A stretch of DNA of 42,564 bases, taken from Gammaproteobacteria bacterium (GTDB lineage: Bacteria; Pseudomonadota; Gammaproteobacteria; Nitrococcales; Nitrococcaceae). The position numbers and the translations under genes are program-made. The stretch is from NCBI GenBank assembly GCA_030433275.1, contig JAUILK010000030.1, positions 1 to 42,564 of the forward strand. The letters are read 5' to 3'. This document shows, piece by piece, positions 1 to 7,269 of the stretch (position 1 is its first letter; each line of letters begins with the position of its first letter). Under the pieces are notes generated by a model. That model was not told where the DNA came from. It made no database searches and saw nothing but the letters and a program-made list of their open reading frames with translations.

Positions 1-765
1 GAACAGGCGGACGCTGCCGCTACGCACCGCATCGTCGGTCGCGCGCTCGGAGAGCTCCTCGAGGTCGAACTTGGCGCGGATGGCTGATGCGACGTGGCGT
101 TTGAGATCGAGCAGCCCGCAACGCAGCGAACCCGAGCTGTCGTGGCGCACGGCCTGGTCGGCGACCACCACGAAATCCGTGGTCCGTCCGCCGATGTCGA
201 TCACCGCGACGGGCACACCGAGGCGCTCGGCTTCGAGCTGCACGCCGCCATTGGCTTCGGAGATGATGTGGTCGTACCAGGCCGCGAGCGCTTCCGGAAT
301 GACCTCGTGGAACGCAATCGCGGCCGGCAAACGGCCGTCGATCGGCTGCACGGCCTGCTTCAGGCTCGCCCGCTTGCGCTCGATGAGCTCCAGCCGCTGG
401 TCGCCGTCCTTCAGGTAGAAACTGCTGACCGGCAACCCGGATACCGCGTGCACGGACTGGCCCGCTAGGCCCGCTTCGTGCAAAGCGTGCTGGACGATGG
501 CGCGGTTCAGACCAGAGGAGGGATAGCCGTCGAAATGGGTCGGCTCGCCATCCACCTCGCCGACGGCGAACAGCGTGTCGTCGGTCTCGTACTCGAACAC
601 CCGCTGTTCGCTGCCGTTAAGCCAGGTCACGTTGGAGCGACCGATCCGCGCGCGGGACGGGATCGCGATCAGGCGCCCGTCGGGCATCGCAACCTTGGTG
701 AATGCATAGCCGTCGTCCAGGCCGATGCTGATGGGGTTCAGTGTCTCGCTGTCGGCCACGGTCAC
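1..765 (-). CDS. ParM/StbA-like actin-type partition ATPase (partial, runs off the window)
   Basis: The minus-strand reading frame is open from about 765 to the window edge and is cut by it. The translated N-terminus has the two actin-fold phosphate motifs: IGLDDGYAFTKVAM near residues 14-27 and VIDIGGRTTDFVVV about 190 residues further in. This pairing is typical of the ParM/StbA family of plasmid and ICE partition filaments, which polymerise with ATP and push replicated copies apart. The start is probably one of two GTG codons, 765 or 759, close behind a GGAGGTG; there is no ATG nearby. It is the last visible gene of the leftward ICE operon and begins 23 bases after the small ParR/StbB-like gene. 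The family assignment is strong. The partition role in this element is inferred. Confidence 0.82.
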   Translation of the reverse strand, partial: MTVADSETLNPISIGLDDGYAFTKVAMPDGRLIAIPSRARIGRSNVTWLNGSEQRVFEYETDDTLFAVGEVDGEPTHFDGYPSSGLNRAIVQHALHEAGLAGQSVHAVSGLPVSSFYLKDGDQRLELIERKRASLKQAVQPIDGRLPAAIAFHEVIPEALAAWYDHIISEANGGVQLEAERLGVPVAVIDIGGRTTDFVVVADQAVRHDSSGSLRCGLLDLKRHVASAIRAKFDLEELSERATDDAVRSGSVRLF

Positions 766-788
766 CTCCGGCTCGTCGGTTACAGGGT

Positions 789-1181
789 TCAGCCGATCAC
801 CTTGCGGAGATGGGCAAAAGGTTTGGAATTGCAGCTCGTGCTGGGCGGCGTCGTTGGCGCCTTCGCAGAACGCGGCGCTGACTCCTGGTCGCTGCCGCCG
901 TTGTCGTGCGCGCCTTGCAGCCATCGAGAGAACGGTGTCGTTGGGACGGCGGGCTCGACGGGCACGCCGCAATGGCTGCCGCGAGGGTCGCCAGAGCGAA
1001 GCCAGCGACCCTCCGCGAGGAACCCCTGCACCAGCAGCGACCGCAGCCAGTCTTGACCCCGCTTGCGCTGCAGGTCGGCCAGCCGCCGCAGGATCAATCG
1101 CTCCAGCACCAACCCCGGATCCAGGGTGATGCTGAGTCTCTTCGGCGTAGTGACTTCGGATACCGACACGGCGGCGCTCAC
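789..1181 (-). CDS. Small ParR/StbB-like putative DNA-binding partition partner
   Basis: About 130 residues from a GTG start at 1181. The open frame extends back to 1376, but that part reads as non-coding arginine- and serine-rich sequence. The N-terminal part (TPKRLSITLDP, then two amphipathic helices around LILRRLADLQRK and WLRSLLVQGFLAEG) fits a ribbon-helix-helix fold. The C-terminal half is low-complexity and looks disordered. It lies immediately upstream of the ParM-like gene in the same direction, so a ParR/StbB-type centromere-binding adaptor is the natural guess. In plasmid R1 the order is parM then parR, the reverse of this one. No specific family is recognised with certainty, and the start codon is uncertain. 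Confidence 0.5.
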   Translation of the reverse strand: MSAAVSVSEVTTPKRLSITLDPGLVLERLILRRLADLQRKRGQDWLRSLLVQGFLAEGRWLRSGDPRGSHCGVPVEPAVPTTPFSRWLQGAHDNGGSDQESAPRSAKAPTTPPSTSCNSKPFAHLRKVIG

Positions 1182-1279
1182 GACAATGATCGATGTCGTG
1201 ATTATTCGGTTGAGGGATTCTGAGACCAGAGCAAACGTATCCGGCCACCGCAGCGATTCGCGGCCGCCGAGTCTGGGCG

Positions 1280-2050
1280 TTACCCGAGGTTCGGCAATGG
1301 GCGGAGCCTTGTTGGATCGGTGAGAGGATTCTCTCGAGGCTGATCCACGGCCGTGGGCGCGTGCGGCGCGCGGCACGTCCCCGTGAGCACGTCACCCGGC
1401 ACTTCGCCCATGACCTCGATAGCGTGCAACGCCTTCGCCGTACCCTGGGAGAGGTCGCGCCGCGTCACACCGAGGAAGCGATAGCCGACAGGACTCTGCA
1501 GCACACGTCGCACGACGCGGCCGCCCTGGTGCAGCATGCCTTCGGCTTCATCGCGCGCGAGAAGCCCCACATGACGCGCACTCAGGACCTTGCAGACCAC
1601 TACGTCGAACGCTCCGATGACGCGGGCCGCGTGAAACGCATAGGGGTTACTGAAGTTGAGACTCACCCGTGCTGGCTTGGTCGACGCCGGCAAGGCCACC
1701 TCGAGGGCATCCAGGCCTTCCAGCCTGGCCTCGACTTCACGCTCCTGGCTAGAGAGCTCTCGCTTCGCCTGCTCCAACGCCTCGTGGATCTTCAGCATCC
1801 ACCAGTCGGCATACGGATCGTCGGCACGGGCGCCGTGCCAGACGGACCGAACAAGATTGGCAAAGCCGATGAGTCCGATGATGGCAGGCTTGTCAGGGCT
1901 GTGGCTGCGGCCCTTCACGAGCCGCTGCGCTTGACGGGTCTGCAACGTGAGCACCGCGCCGCCGCGGAGAACCCCTGGACGCTCATCGATGTGTGTGCCC
2001 GTTGCGGCGGCCGGCGACATTGCTGGATGGGTGGTCGGTGATTGCGTCAC
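1280..2050 (-). CDS. Integrating conjugative element protein, PFL_4669 family
   Basis: This 256-residue protein matches the PFL_4669 family of ICE core proteins of unknown biochemical function. The recognisable core runs from TLQTRQAQRLVKGR through PAIIGLIGFANLVRSVW, then DDPYADWWMLKIHEALEQA, then a region with SNPYAFHAARVIGAFDVVV. Family members sit in the replication/partition block of SPI-7/PFGI-1-class elements, as here between a STY4528-type gene and the ParM genes. The annotated start is GTG at 2050; an internal ATG at 2020 is equally possible because neither has a clear ribosome-binding site. A gap of about 150 bases separates it from the upstream gene. Confidence 0.83.
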   Translation of the reverse strand: MTQSPTTHPAMSPAAATGTHIDERPGVLRGGAVLTLQTRQAQRLVKGRSHSPDKPAIIGLIGFANLVRSVWHGARADDPYADWWMLKIHEALEQAKRELSSQEREVEARLEGLDALEVALPASTKPARVSLNFSNPYAFHAARVIGAFDVVVCKVLSARHVGLLARDEAEGMLHQGGRVVRRVLQSPVGYRFLGVTRRDLSQGTAKALHAIEVMGEVPGDVLTGTCRAPHAPTAVDQPRENPLTDPTRLRPLPNLG

Positions 2051-2201
2051 GTCAAGTCGCGCTCGGCGTCCAGTGTCCTTGCGGGGCCACCATCAACGCA
2101 TGGGCGCGCGATTATCTGAAGTGGGAACGGCAGCGGTCGGCGTCGCGCTTTCCGGCGAGGATTATTACAGTGTAATAATCGCGCTCCGCGGTACCGCTGG
2201 T

Positions 2202-3437
2202 TCAGCGGGTTTTCCGCTCTGGAGACGCTGGCATGCCGAGCAGCTTCCGAATCTCGGCGATCGGGTTCTCGCCGGGCGGACGTTCCGCGCGTTCCTTGCG
2301 CTCACGCTCGCGCTCCGCGGCTTCTTCCCGCAACCGCTCTGCTTCGCGCCGGCGCCGATCGCGCTCGGCCTGCACCTTCAGGCCGAGGTTGGGCACGAAT
2401 CCGCCGCGATTCACCTGGCCGCAGAGGTGATGCAGGTAGCGCAGTTCGTCGTAGACCGGCTTGGCGCCGTGTTGCTCAGCCAGGAAGCGACCAGCCAGCT
2501 CGTCCAGCACCGGCTGTCGATGCTCCACGGGGATCGTCCCCAGGTAGCGCGCCGCGAGAGCGCGCTGGTTGTCCTTGAGCCGTGGCGGGACGATCAGCGA
2601 CTCGAGCGGCACGGCCTCGCGCGCGGAGTCCTTGGAATCTGTTGGTGTTGTTGTCGTTGTATTTTTATATTTACTACTACTACGTAGTACCGATTTCGAT
2701 TTTTGAGGGTCCGGTGTCACCGCCTTCGAATTTTGGTCCTGGCTGCTCTCGTCCCGGCGCACACCCGAATTGGCGAGGCCTGCAATGACCTCGGCATTGA
2801 AGCTGAAGTACCGCCGGTCACCGCCACGCTGAATCGCGTGAAGGGCTTCGAGGCGGCGTTCCATCGGGTTCACGGGCGCCAGGACGTCCTTGCCCGAGCG
2901 GATGTCCTGATCCAATGACGTGGAGACGGCCTGCACGACCCGGCGAACCCGTGCATGATGATGACCCGCCGCCTCGTCCAGGAACGCCATATAGCCGGGG
3001 TCGAGGTGCAATGCGTCTACGAGCGGCAACGGTTCGTCGTGCAACGCATAGACGTTGCCGCCGAATCGACCGTTCGCTTCGCGATTTCGCGCGCACAGTG
3101 ACAGCCAGCGTGTCGCGCGGAGGATCGAGATAGCACGTGAGACCGTGGACGTCGAAGACACATTCGCCAGCCGTGCAATGTCGGTGTAGCTGGGGAAGAC
3201 GGCTTTCGTACCCGTGGCCTGGGCGACTTGGCGGATCACCATCCAGACCAGCTTGTCGACGGGCTCGAGGATCGGATCGTGCACGACGACCACCGGGAAG
3301 GCGTGGTGCCGGTTACCGAAGAACAGCAGTGCGTCAGCGGCGTTGCCGCCGCTGCGGCGTCCGCGGGCAAGGGTCTCGCGGATCAGGGCATCGAGGGCGT
3401 GGGTTTCCGGTCGGATTTCCGAGTCATCTTGCGCCAT
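2202..3437 (-). CDS. STY4528-family ICE/pathogenicity-island replication protein
   Basis: A 411-residue protein with the layout of STY4528-type proteins. An N-terminal winged-helix-like segment (around KLVWMVIRQVAQATGTKAVFPSYTDIA, residues 64-90, followed by SSTSTVSRAISILRATRWL) probably binds DNA. A Ser/Thr-rich linker (near KYKNTTTTTPTDSKD) follows, and then a long Arg/Glu-rich coiled coil (about residues 355-395). The family is tied to replication initiation of SPI-7-like islands by neighbourhood; its exact activity is not known from sequence. The linker is encoded by an AT-rich triplet-repeat tract at about 2640-2710, unlike the GC-rich flanks. It follows the DUF2857 gene by 21 bases and is surely co-transcribed with it. 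Confidence 0.83.
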   Translation of the reverse strand: MAQDDSEIRPETHALDALIRETLARGRRSGGNAADALLFFGNRHHAFPVVVVHDPILEPVDKLVWMVIRQVAQATGTKAVFPSYTDIARLANVSSTSTVSRAISILRATRWLSLCARNREANGRFGGNVYALHDEPLPLVDALHLDPGYMAFLDEAAGHHHARVRRVVQAVSTSLDQDIRSGKDVLAPVNPMERRLEALHAIQRGGDRRYFSFNAEVIAGLANSGVRRDESSQDQNSKAVTPDPQKSKSVLRSSSKYKNTTTTTPTDSKDSAREAVPLESLIVPPRLKDNQRALAARYLGTIPVEHRQPVLDELAGRFLAEQHGAKPVYDELRYLHHLCGQVNRGGFVPNLGLKVQAERDRRRREAERLREEAAERERERKERAERPPGENPIAEIRKLLGMPASPERKTR

Positions 3438-3458
3438 GCAGTCGTGCGGTCACCCCAG

Positions 3459-4100
3459 TCAGCCACTGGCGGCACGCCGCTCTGGCTCAGACGCCGGCCG
3501 GGGTGCGGTCTGCGATGTCGGCGCCGCGTCCGCGGGCGCGTACACGTCGCCATACTCCAGCCAGCGCTGAACGAGATTCCAGACGGCGCGCATCGAGGCG
3601 CCCGACTCCCGCTGCACCGCCAGATACTCCTTCGGGTCGAGCTGTTCGTCGGCGGCCGATGTGAGACGCGTTGAAAGCGCGCGCCAAAGGCGGTGGCCGG
3701 TCGCCTCGTCCGGCTCCGGCGGCCGACCGACCGCCGGTTCCACCGACAGCATCCGACGCAGCCGGGTGTACTCTCGGGAACCCACGCCGAAGAGGTTACG
3801 CATCATCTCGAGCGGCGCATCCGCCTGGATCAGATCCCGCTGGAGTTCCTCCGCCTCCCGGGTCGCGCGCAGATGGGCGATCATCGGCCAGAAGACGTCC
3901 CGGTCCAGATGAACGGCGAGGCAGTGCGCCTGCAGCGAGCCCACCCGATACAGATCCGCGAGATTCAGCTCGCGCAGCGCCTCGATTTCCTTCGGACCGA
4001 ACTGCATCGCGCGCAGCGCATGCTGATCCCCCTCGGCGAGGCAGCGCATGGCATAGAGCAGCACGGCCGTGACGAGATCCGCTTCCTTGGTGCCGATCAT
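3459..4100 (-). CDS. DUF2857 (STY4526-type) ICE replication-module protein
   Basis: A 213-residue protein of the DUF2857 group, a constant neighbour of ParB and STY4528 in SPI-7/PFGI-1-class elements. The visible signature is an N-terminal helical half (VLLYAMRCLAEGDQHALR, then FGPKEIEALRELNLADLYRV) and a middle segment with MMRNLFGVGSREYTRLRRML. The latter resembles the DNA-binding helix-turn-helix part of FlhC-like proteins, but that comparison is only suggestive. The start codon overlaps the parB stop as ATGA at 4097-4100, which implies translational coupling. Its role is unknown beyond the replication/maintenance context. Confidence 0.8.
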   Translation of the reverse strand: MIGTKEADLVTAVLLYAMRCLAEGDQHALRAMQFGPKEIEALRELNLADLYRVGSLQAHCLAVHLDRDVFWPMIAHLRATREAEELQRDLIQADAPLEMMRNLFGVGSREYTRLRRMLSVEPAVGRPPEPDEATGHRLWRALSTRLTSAADEQLDPKEYLAVQRESGASMRAVWNLVQRWLEYGDVYAPADAAPTSQTAPRPASEPERRAASG

Positions 4101-5659
4101 GGCGGGCTCCAGAGGCTCTGGTTACCGGCGGCTGCGGTGCGGTGCAGTACTCGGTAGGTGTCCATCAGATTCAACAAGTCTTGCCAGTCGCGCTCGTCCA
4201 GTCGGCACCAGAGCCGGTAGCCCGTGTGGCCGGGATCAAGCGTCCAGACGCTCGCGAACAGCAGACCCGCGTCCTGTTCCGCCAAGGCGCGCCTGAGCAC
4301 CGACTCCTCGGGCAGCGTTGGTAGCAGTACGTCGAGCGGTGCGACGGTGAGCTCGGCGCACGCCGCAAGGTGCCACCAGATCATGGACACCTGGGCCAGC
4401 GCCTCCTCGTCGAGCTGGTCCACCAGCGCCGGATCCGGGACGTCACACAGCACGAAGCCGAGGCCTTGGCCGGAGAGCGGATGGACGAGATCGCCGAGAC
4501 CGTGGCGTTGTGCAAGACGGCTTGCGAGTACCCAGAGTCGGGCCCGCAGCGATTTCACATCGACTCGGGCCGGGGTGCCGCTCGTGATGTTCGACGCCTT
4601 CGCCTTGTCATCCTCTTCGTCTGCCTCGTTTGACGACACGTCCGTTCGTGCGCGTTCAGCCGAGGCATCGAAGGTGTCCGCCGTGCCCCCAGGCTGTCCC
4701 TGCAAGTTGGCCGCGCTCGCGCGCGGACCTGCATCGCTCGGCAACGTTTGACCGTTATCCGAGTCAGGCTCGACCGCATCGAGAGGCTGATCGCCGTGGC
4801 CAGTCTCGTCACGCTTCGGCGGCACTCTCATGCCGCGTCCCGACAGGCGTGTATCGATCTCGAGGCTGACCGCATGGATGCTGATGCCGGTCCGCTCGGC
4901 GATCTCCGCCTCGAGCGCTCGACGCAGGTTGGCGATGTCCCAGTCCGGAGTGTCATACCGGCGGCAAAGCGTCTCGAACACCTGATCGTACTCGGTTTCC
5001 GTGTCGACTACGCGCTCCAGCCAGATGGCCCGCGCGACACGATCCAATGCGCGGACCTTGGCCACCTGCGGGCGACCGATACCGCCCTCCAGGGCCTGGG
5101 GCAATATGGATCGGAGTCGTTCGACGGCGTACGCCATCTGCGAAACGAGGCCCTGGCTCAGTGCGTAACCGCATTGGCGCAGCACCTCGGCGAGGCGGAC
5201 CTGCGTGAGCGGGCCGCTGGCGTTTTCCTCCAGAAACCGTTTGGCGTCGGCCACCGCCACAGCCTTGTCCAGAAAGGTGAGCTCACCACGCAGGTCGTTT
5301 TCCTTGAGATGTGCGAGCAGAACATCGGCCTCCCGTGTCCAAGGCCGGACCACGCAGGCGGCGGTGCCAAAGCGCGGGTCGCCGGTCTCGGCATGCAGCT
5401 CCTTCAGGATACGCAGACGGGTGTTGCCGCCGGCATGAACGATGTAGTCCGACTCACCCGGTCGCCGGGTGACCACGAGCGGTTGGCTGAGCCCGTCGAC
5501 GCAAATGGAGGCCTTGATGCGCTCGTACTCCGCGTTTGGGGAGCGGCGCGGGTTGTGTTCGTATGGCCTGATCAAGGCCACATCGAGACGCACCAGCTCG
5601 AAGGGCTCCCCCAAGGATCGGCCGTTGACGGCCTGCCGGGCGGCCGACTTCCCATTCAT
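4097..5659 (-). CDS. parB: ParB-family partition/regulatory protein of the ICE
   Basis: A 520-residue ParB-type protein of the large form found in PFGI-1-class ICEs. The N-terminal ParB/Srx nuclease-like CTP-binding fold is visible: VALIRPYEHNPRR at about residues 25-37, GLSQPLVVTRR, and HAGGNTRLRILKEL. It is followed by a helix-turn-helix segment (VRLAEVLRQCGYALSQGLVSQM). A less conserved acidic C-terminal region ends in a family-specific domain. I chose ATG 5659 because it overlaps the stop of the upstream Cro-like gene (ATGA, 5656-5659) and the ParB homology begins just after it. The open frame extends upstream to 5869 only by chance. The gene presumably loads on a parS-like site and acts in segregation. 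No ParA is visible in this window. Confidence 0.9.
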   Translation of the reverse strand: MNGKSAARQAVNGRSLGEPFELVRLDVALIRPYEHNPRRSPNAEYERIKASICVDGLSQPLVVTRRPGESDYIVHAGGNTRLRILKELHAETGDPRFGTAACVVRPWTREADVLLAHLKENDLRGELTFLDKAVAVADAKRFLEENASGPLTQVRLAEVLRQCGYALSQGLVSQMAYAVERLRSILPQALEGGIGRPQVAKVRALDRVARAIWLERVVDTETEYDQVFETLCRRYDTPDWDIANLRRALEAEIAERTGISIHAVSLEIDTRLSGRGMRVPPKRDETGHGDQPLDAVEPDSDNGQTLPSDAGPRASAANLQGQPGGTADTFDASAERARTDVSSNEADEEDDKAKASNITSGTPARVDVKSLRARLWVLASRLAQRHGLGDLVHPLSGQGLGFVLCDVPDPALVDQLDEEALAQVSMIWWHLAACAELTVAPLDVLLPTLPEESVLRRALAEQDAGLLFASVWTLDPGHTGYRLWCRLDERDWQDLLNLMDTYRVLHRTAAAGNQSLWSPP

Positions 5660-5931
5660 GGCCGATCCTCGGCAACCATGAGGTGCGGCGTTTCGCGTTC
5701 GAAAATCTCCGGGTACCGCACAAGGCTCTCGCGGGGCACGGTCTCGAGTCGGCCGCCCGAGCGAGCAGCGACCTGCCGAGTCTGCGCCTCGATGCGGGTT
5801 GCCATCAGCGCGCTGGCATAACGATGCCTGCCCGCAAGCTGATACAGGTAGGACACCGAATCTTTGCACACTGTCGCCACCTCCGCTCGCTCCCGCTTGC
5901 TCGCTGCCCTGAGAAATTGCCTTAGCTCCAT
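5656..5931 (-). CDS. Cro/YdaS-like small helix-turn-helix regulator
   Basis: A 91-residue protein starting MELRQFLRAASKRER, with the layout of YdaS/Cro-type phage repressors. A short N-terminal helix is followed by the helix-turn-helix (VATVCKDSVSYLYQLAG) and a C-terminal stretch with VPRESLVRYPEIF, which matches the family's usual 'R.DLRPD.F'-like ending. ATG 5931 is preferred over the upstream ATG 5967. The family homology starts at 5931, and the operator-like site at 5941-5957 would then sit in the leader instead of inside the gene. It is divergent from the LexA/CI-like repressor gene and overlaps parB by 4 bases. The two regulators therefore form a CI/Cro-style switch that would control the leftward ICE operon. 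Confidence 0.75.
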   Translation of the reverse strand: MELRQFLRAASKRERAEVATVCKDSVSYLYQLAGRHRYASALMATRIEAQTRQVAARSGGRLETVPRESLVRYPEIFERETPHLMVAEDRP

Positions 5932-5940
5932 GCGCAGGAA

Positions 5941-5957
5941 ATTAGCGCTGTGCTCAT
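5941..5957. promoter_or_regulatory. Operator-like palindrome (site A), ahead of the cro-like gene
   Basis: ATTAGCGCTGTGCTCAT is an imperfect 7-3-7 palindrome. It aligns position by position with the better palindrome at 6786-6802 (ATTAGCATGTTGCTAAT). It lies just upstream of the Cro-like start at 5931. It is probably a binding site for the CI-like or Cro-like repressor; this is inferred from the shared motif. Confidence 0.55.
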
Positions 5958-5961
5958 GTTG

Positions 5962-5990
5962 TTGCAACGGGCATTTAGCACATTTATATT
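5962..5990 (+). promoter_or_regulatory. Candidate promoter of the LexA/CI-like repressor gene
   Basis: TTGCAA (5962-5967) and TATATT (5985-5990) are separated by 17 bases, a good sigma-70 spacing, and lie 35 bases before the chosen start at 6025. A TTTAGCAC half-site (5974-5981) sits inside the spacer, and its inverted partner lies downstream of the -10. This suggests autoregulation. No experimental support is available from the sequence. Confidence 0.5.
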
Positions 5991-6006
5991 TATCATTGTG
6001 CTAAAT
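5973..6006. promoter_or_regulatory. Operator-like inverted repeat (site B) between the divergent regulators
   Basis: ATTTAGCAC (5973-5981) and GTGCTAAAT (5998-6006) form a perfect 9-base inverted repeat separated by 16 AT-rich bases. Each half carries the TTAGCA/TGCTAA core seen at the other sites in this cluster. The pair straddles the candidate -10 of the repressor promoter, so a bound dimer or tetramer would block it. Confidence 0.6.
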
Positions 6007-6024
6007 ACGAACCCAGCGAATGTG

Positions 6025-6708
6025 ATGAAGCGACGGCACGAACAGGTTCGGCTGAGCAACCTCGAACTCCTGGTTACCGAAGCCGGATCGGCGGCCGCGC
6101 TCGCCCGTCTCGCCAACACCAGCGAGTCCTATCTCAGTCAGATCCGTAACCAGCTCACGACGCCGAAGGGGACGCCGCGTGGAGTCGGCGATGACTTGGC
6201 GGCCAAGCTCGAGCAGGCGATGGGCAAGCCCAACGGATGGATGGATGAAGCACATCGGCAGATCAATCAAGTAACCGAGGCTCGCCCCTACAACGCGGAG
6301 CCGGGCCCGGAGTTACGCGGCTTGCATCCGTTGATCTCGTGGGTTCAGGCGGGCGGATGGGCGGAAACCGCCAGCAATTTCGAGCTGGGCGACGCCGAAG
6401 ACCTGCTCCCCTGCCCGGTTCGATGTAGTAAGGACACCTTCGTGCTGCGCGTCCGCGGCGAGAGCATGGAGCCCAAGTTCCACGACGGTGACCTCATCTT
6501 CGTCGATCCCCAGGCTGAACCGGGCAGCGGGAAGTACGTCGTCGTCCGCCTTGAGGACGGGGATGAGGCCACCTTCAAACAGCTGATCGTGGAAGGAGAG
6601 CGCCAGTACCTAAAAGCTCTGAACCCTGACTGGCCCCATCGGATCATCGAAGTGAACACCAATGCGACGATCTGCGGCGTGGTCGTCTTCAAGGGGGAGG
6701 TCGTATGA
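6025..6708 (+). CDS. LexA/CI-type self-cleaving repressor (HTH plus S24 peptidase)
   Basis: A 227-residue repressor. The N-terminal helix-turn-helix covers about residues 8-65 (LELLVTEAGSAAALARLANTSESYL). The C-terminal S24 peptidase domain shows the cleavage site Ala109-Gly110 (in SWVQAGGW), the catalytic Ser147 (in VRGESMEPKF) and Lys185 (in ATFKQL). It should therefore be inactivated by RecA-stimulated self-cleavage after DNA damage. I start it at ATG 6025 (MKRRHEQ); the open frame reaches back to 5950, but that part overlaps the promoter and operator. It is divergent from the cro-like/parB operon and lies upstream of xis-int, placing it as master repressor of both the maintenance and the excision genes. 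Confidence 0.9.
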   Translation: MKRRHEQVRLSNLELLVTEAGSAAALARLANTSESYLSQIRNQLTTPKGTPRGVGDDLAAKLEQAMGKPNGWMDEAHRQINQVTEARPYNAEPGPELRGLHPLISWVQAGGWAETASNFELGDAEDLLPCPVRCSKDTFVLRVRGESMEPKFHDGDLIFVDPQAEPGSGKYVVVRLEDGDEATFKQLIVEGERQYLKALNPDWPHRIIEVNTNATICGVVVFKGEVV

Positions 6709-6785
6709 ACGGAGAAGGCATCTTTGCTTTCCCAAAACCCACAGCGGCTTATCCGCATGCTAAAAGGATTTCCTTTGCCCAAATG

Positions 6786-6802
6786 ATTAGCATGTTGCTA
6801 AT
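6786..6802. promoter_or_regulatory. Operator-like palindrome (site C) upstream of xis-int
   Basis: ATTAGCATGTTGCTAAT has perfect 7-base arms around a 3-base spacer and matches the 5941-5957 site in register. It overlaps a possible promoter for the excisionase-integrase genes: TTGCCC at 6775-6780 and TAATGT at 6799-6804, 18 bases apart. A lone TGCTAA half-site lies just upstream at 6759-6764. Repression by the CI-like protein would keep the element integrated. Confidence 0.6.
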
Positions 6803-6847
6803 GTTCTCAGTGTCGCATATCCCGCCCGCTTGGACGGCGGGGAAGAT

Positions 6848-6863
6848 GGCTAGCGCTAACCGA
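6848..6863. promoter_or_regulatory. Further operator-like site (site D) in the xis leader
   Basis: GGCTAGCGCTAACC is a near-perfect palindrome built from the same TTAGC/GCTAA core, with no spacer between the halves. It lies about 60 bases after the 6786-6802 site and before the excisionase. It is weaker evidence than the other sites because the half-site arrangement differs. Confidence 0.35.
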
Positions 6864-6984
6864 GAACAATGGTCGAGACATCACAAAGCCACGAACAACG
6901 ACCGGACCATTGGCCGCCATGCCGGCTCACCCAGCCACTGGCGTGGATACCCAACTCCAGAGCCGGCCGCGGCTGACCGGCACC

Positions 6985-7269
6985 ATGTCGGTCAACTGGC
7001 TCACCATCAGGAAGTGCTCAGAGCTCACGGGTTACTCCGAGAACGCGATTCGCAGCAAGATCCGCGACGGTATCTGGATCGAAGGCGAAGTCTGGCGCAA
7101 AGCACCCGACGGCCGAGTCTTGATCAGTGTTGACGGATACCACCAATGGGTAGAAAGCCACGCACCGGTGTCCGCGCCGTCAGCGCGTCATCCATCGAAA
7201 TCTCCTTCACCTATCAAGAGAAGCGGTGCCGGGAGAAGATCAAGCTCAAGCCCACGCCCGCTAACCTGA
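6985..7269 (+). CDS. xis: Excisionase (Xis-like, winged-helix/MerR-type)
   Basis: A 94-residue protein starting MSVNWLTIRKCSELTGYSEN. The first 55 residues match small excisionases found next to DUF3596-type integrases: a recognition helix around LTGYSENAIRSKIRDG, then WRKAPDGRVLISVDGY. The tail beyond residue 60 is read across the start of the integrase gene in another frame and looks like low-complexity Ser/Pro/Arg sequence. I choose ATG 6985 because the homology begins there; the open frame extends back to 6910. Together with the integrase it would drive excision. The 124-base overlap with int makes the two genes an inseparable unit. Confidence 0.78.
   Translation: MSVNWLTIRKCSELTGYSENAIRSKIRDGIWIEGEVWRKAPDGRVLISVDGYHQWVESHAPVSAPSARHPSKSPSPIKRSGAGRRSSSSPRPLT

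Noticed and set aside
4748..5821. 357-codon plus-strand frame across parB
   Set aside because: It is the complement of the strongly recognised ParB gene, with no homology of its own.
6705..7133. 142-codon open frame between the repressor and the integrase
   Set aside because: It has no family resemblance, overlaps the operator sites and the excisionase in another frame, and reads as chance sequence.
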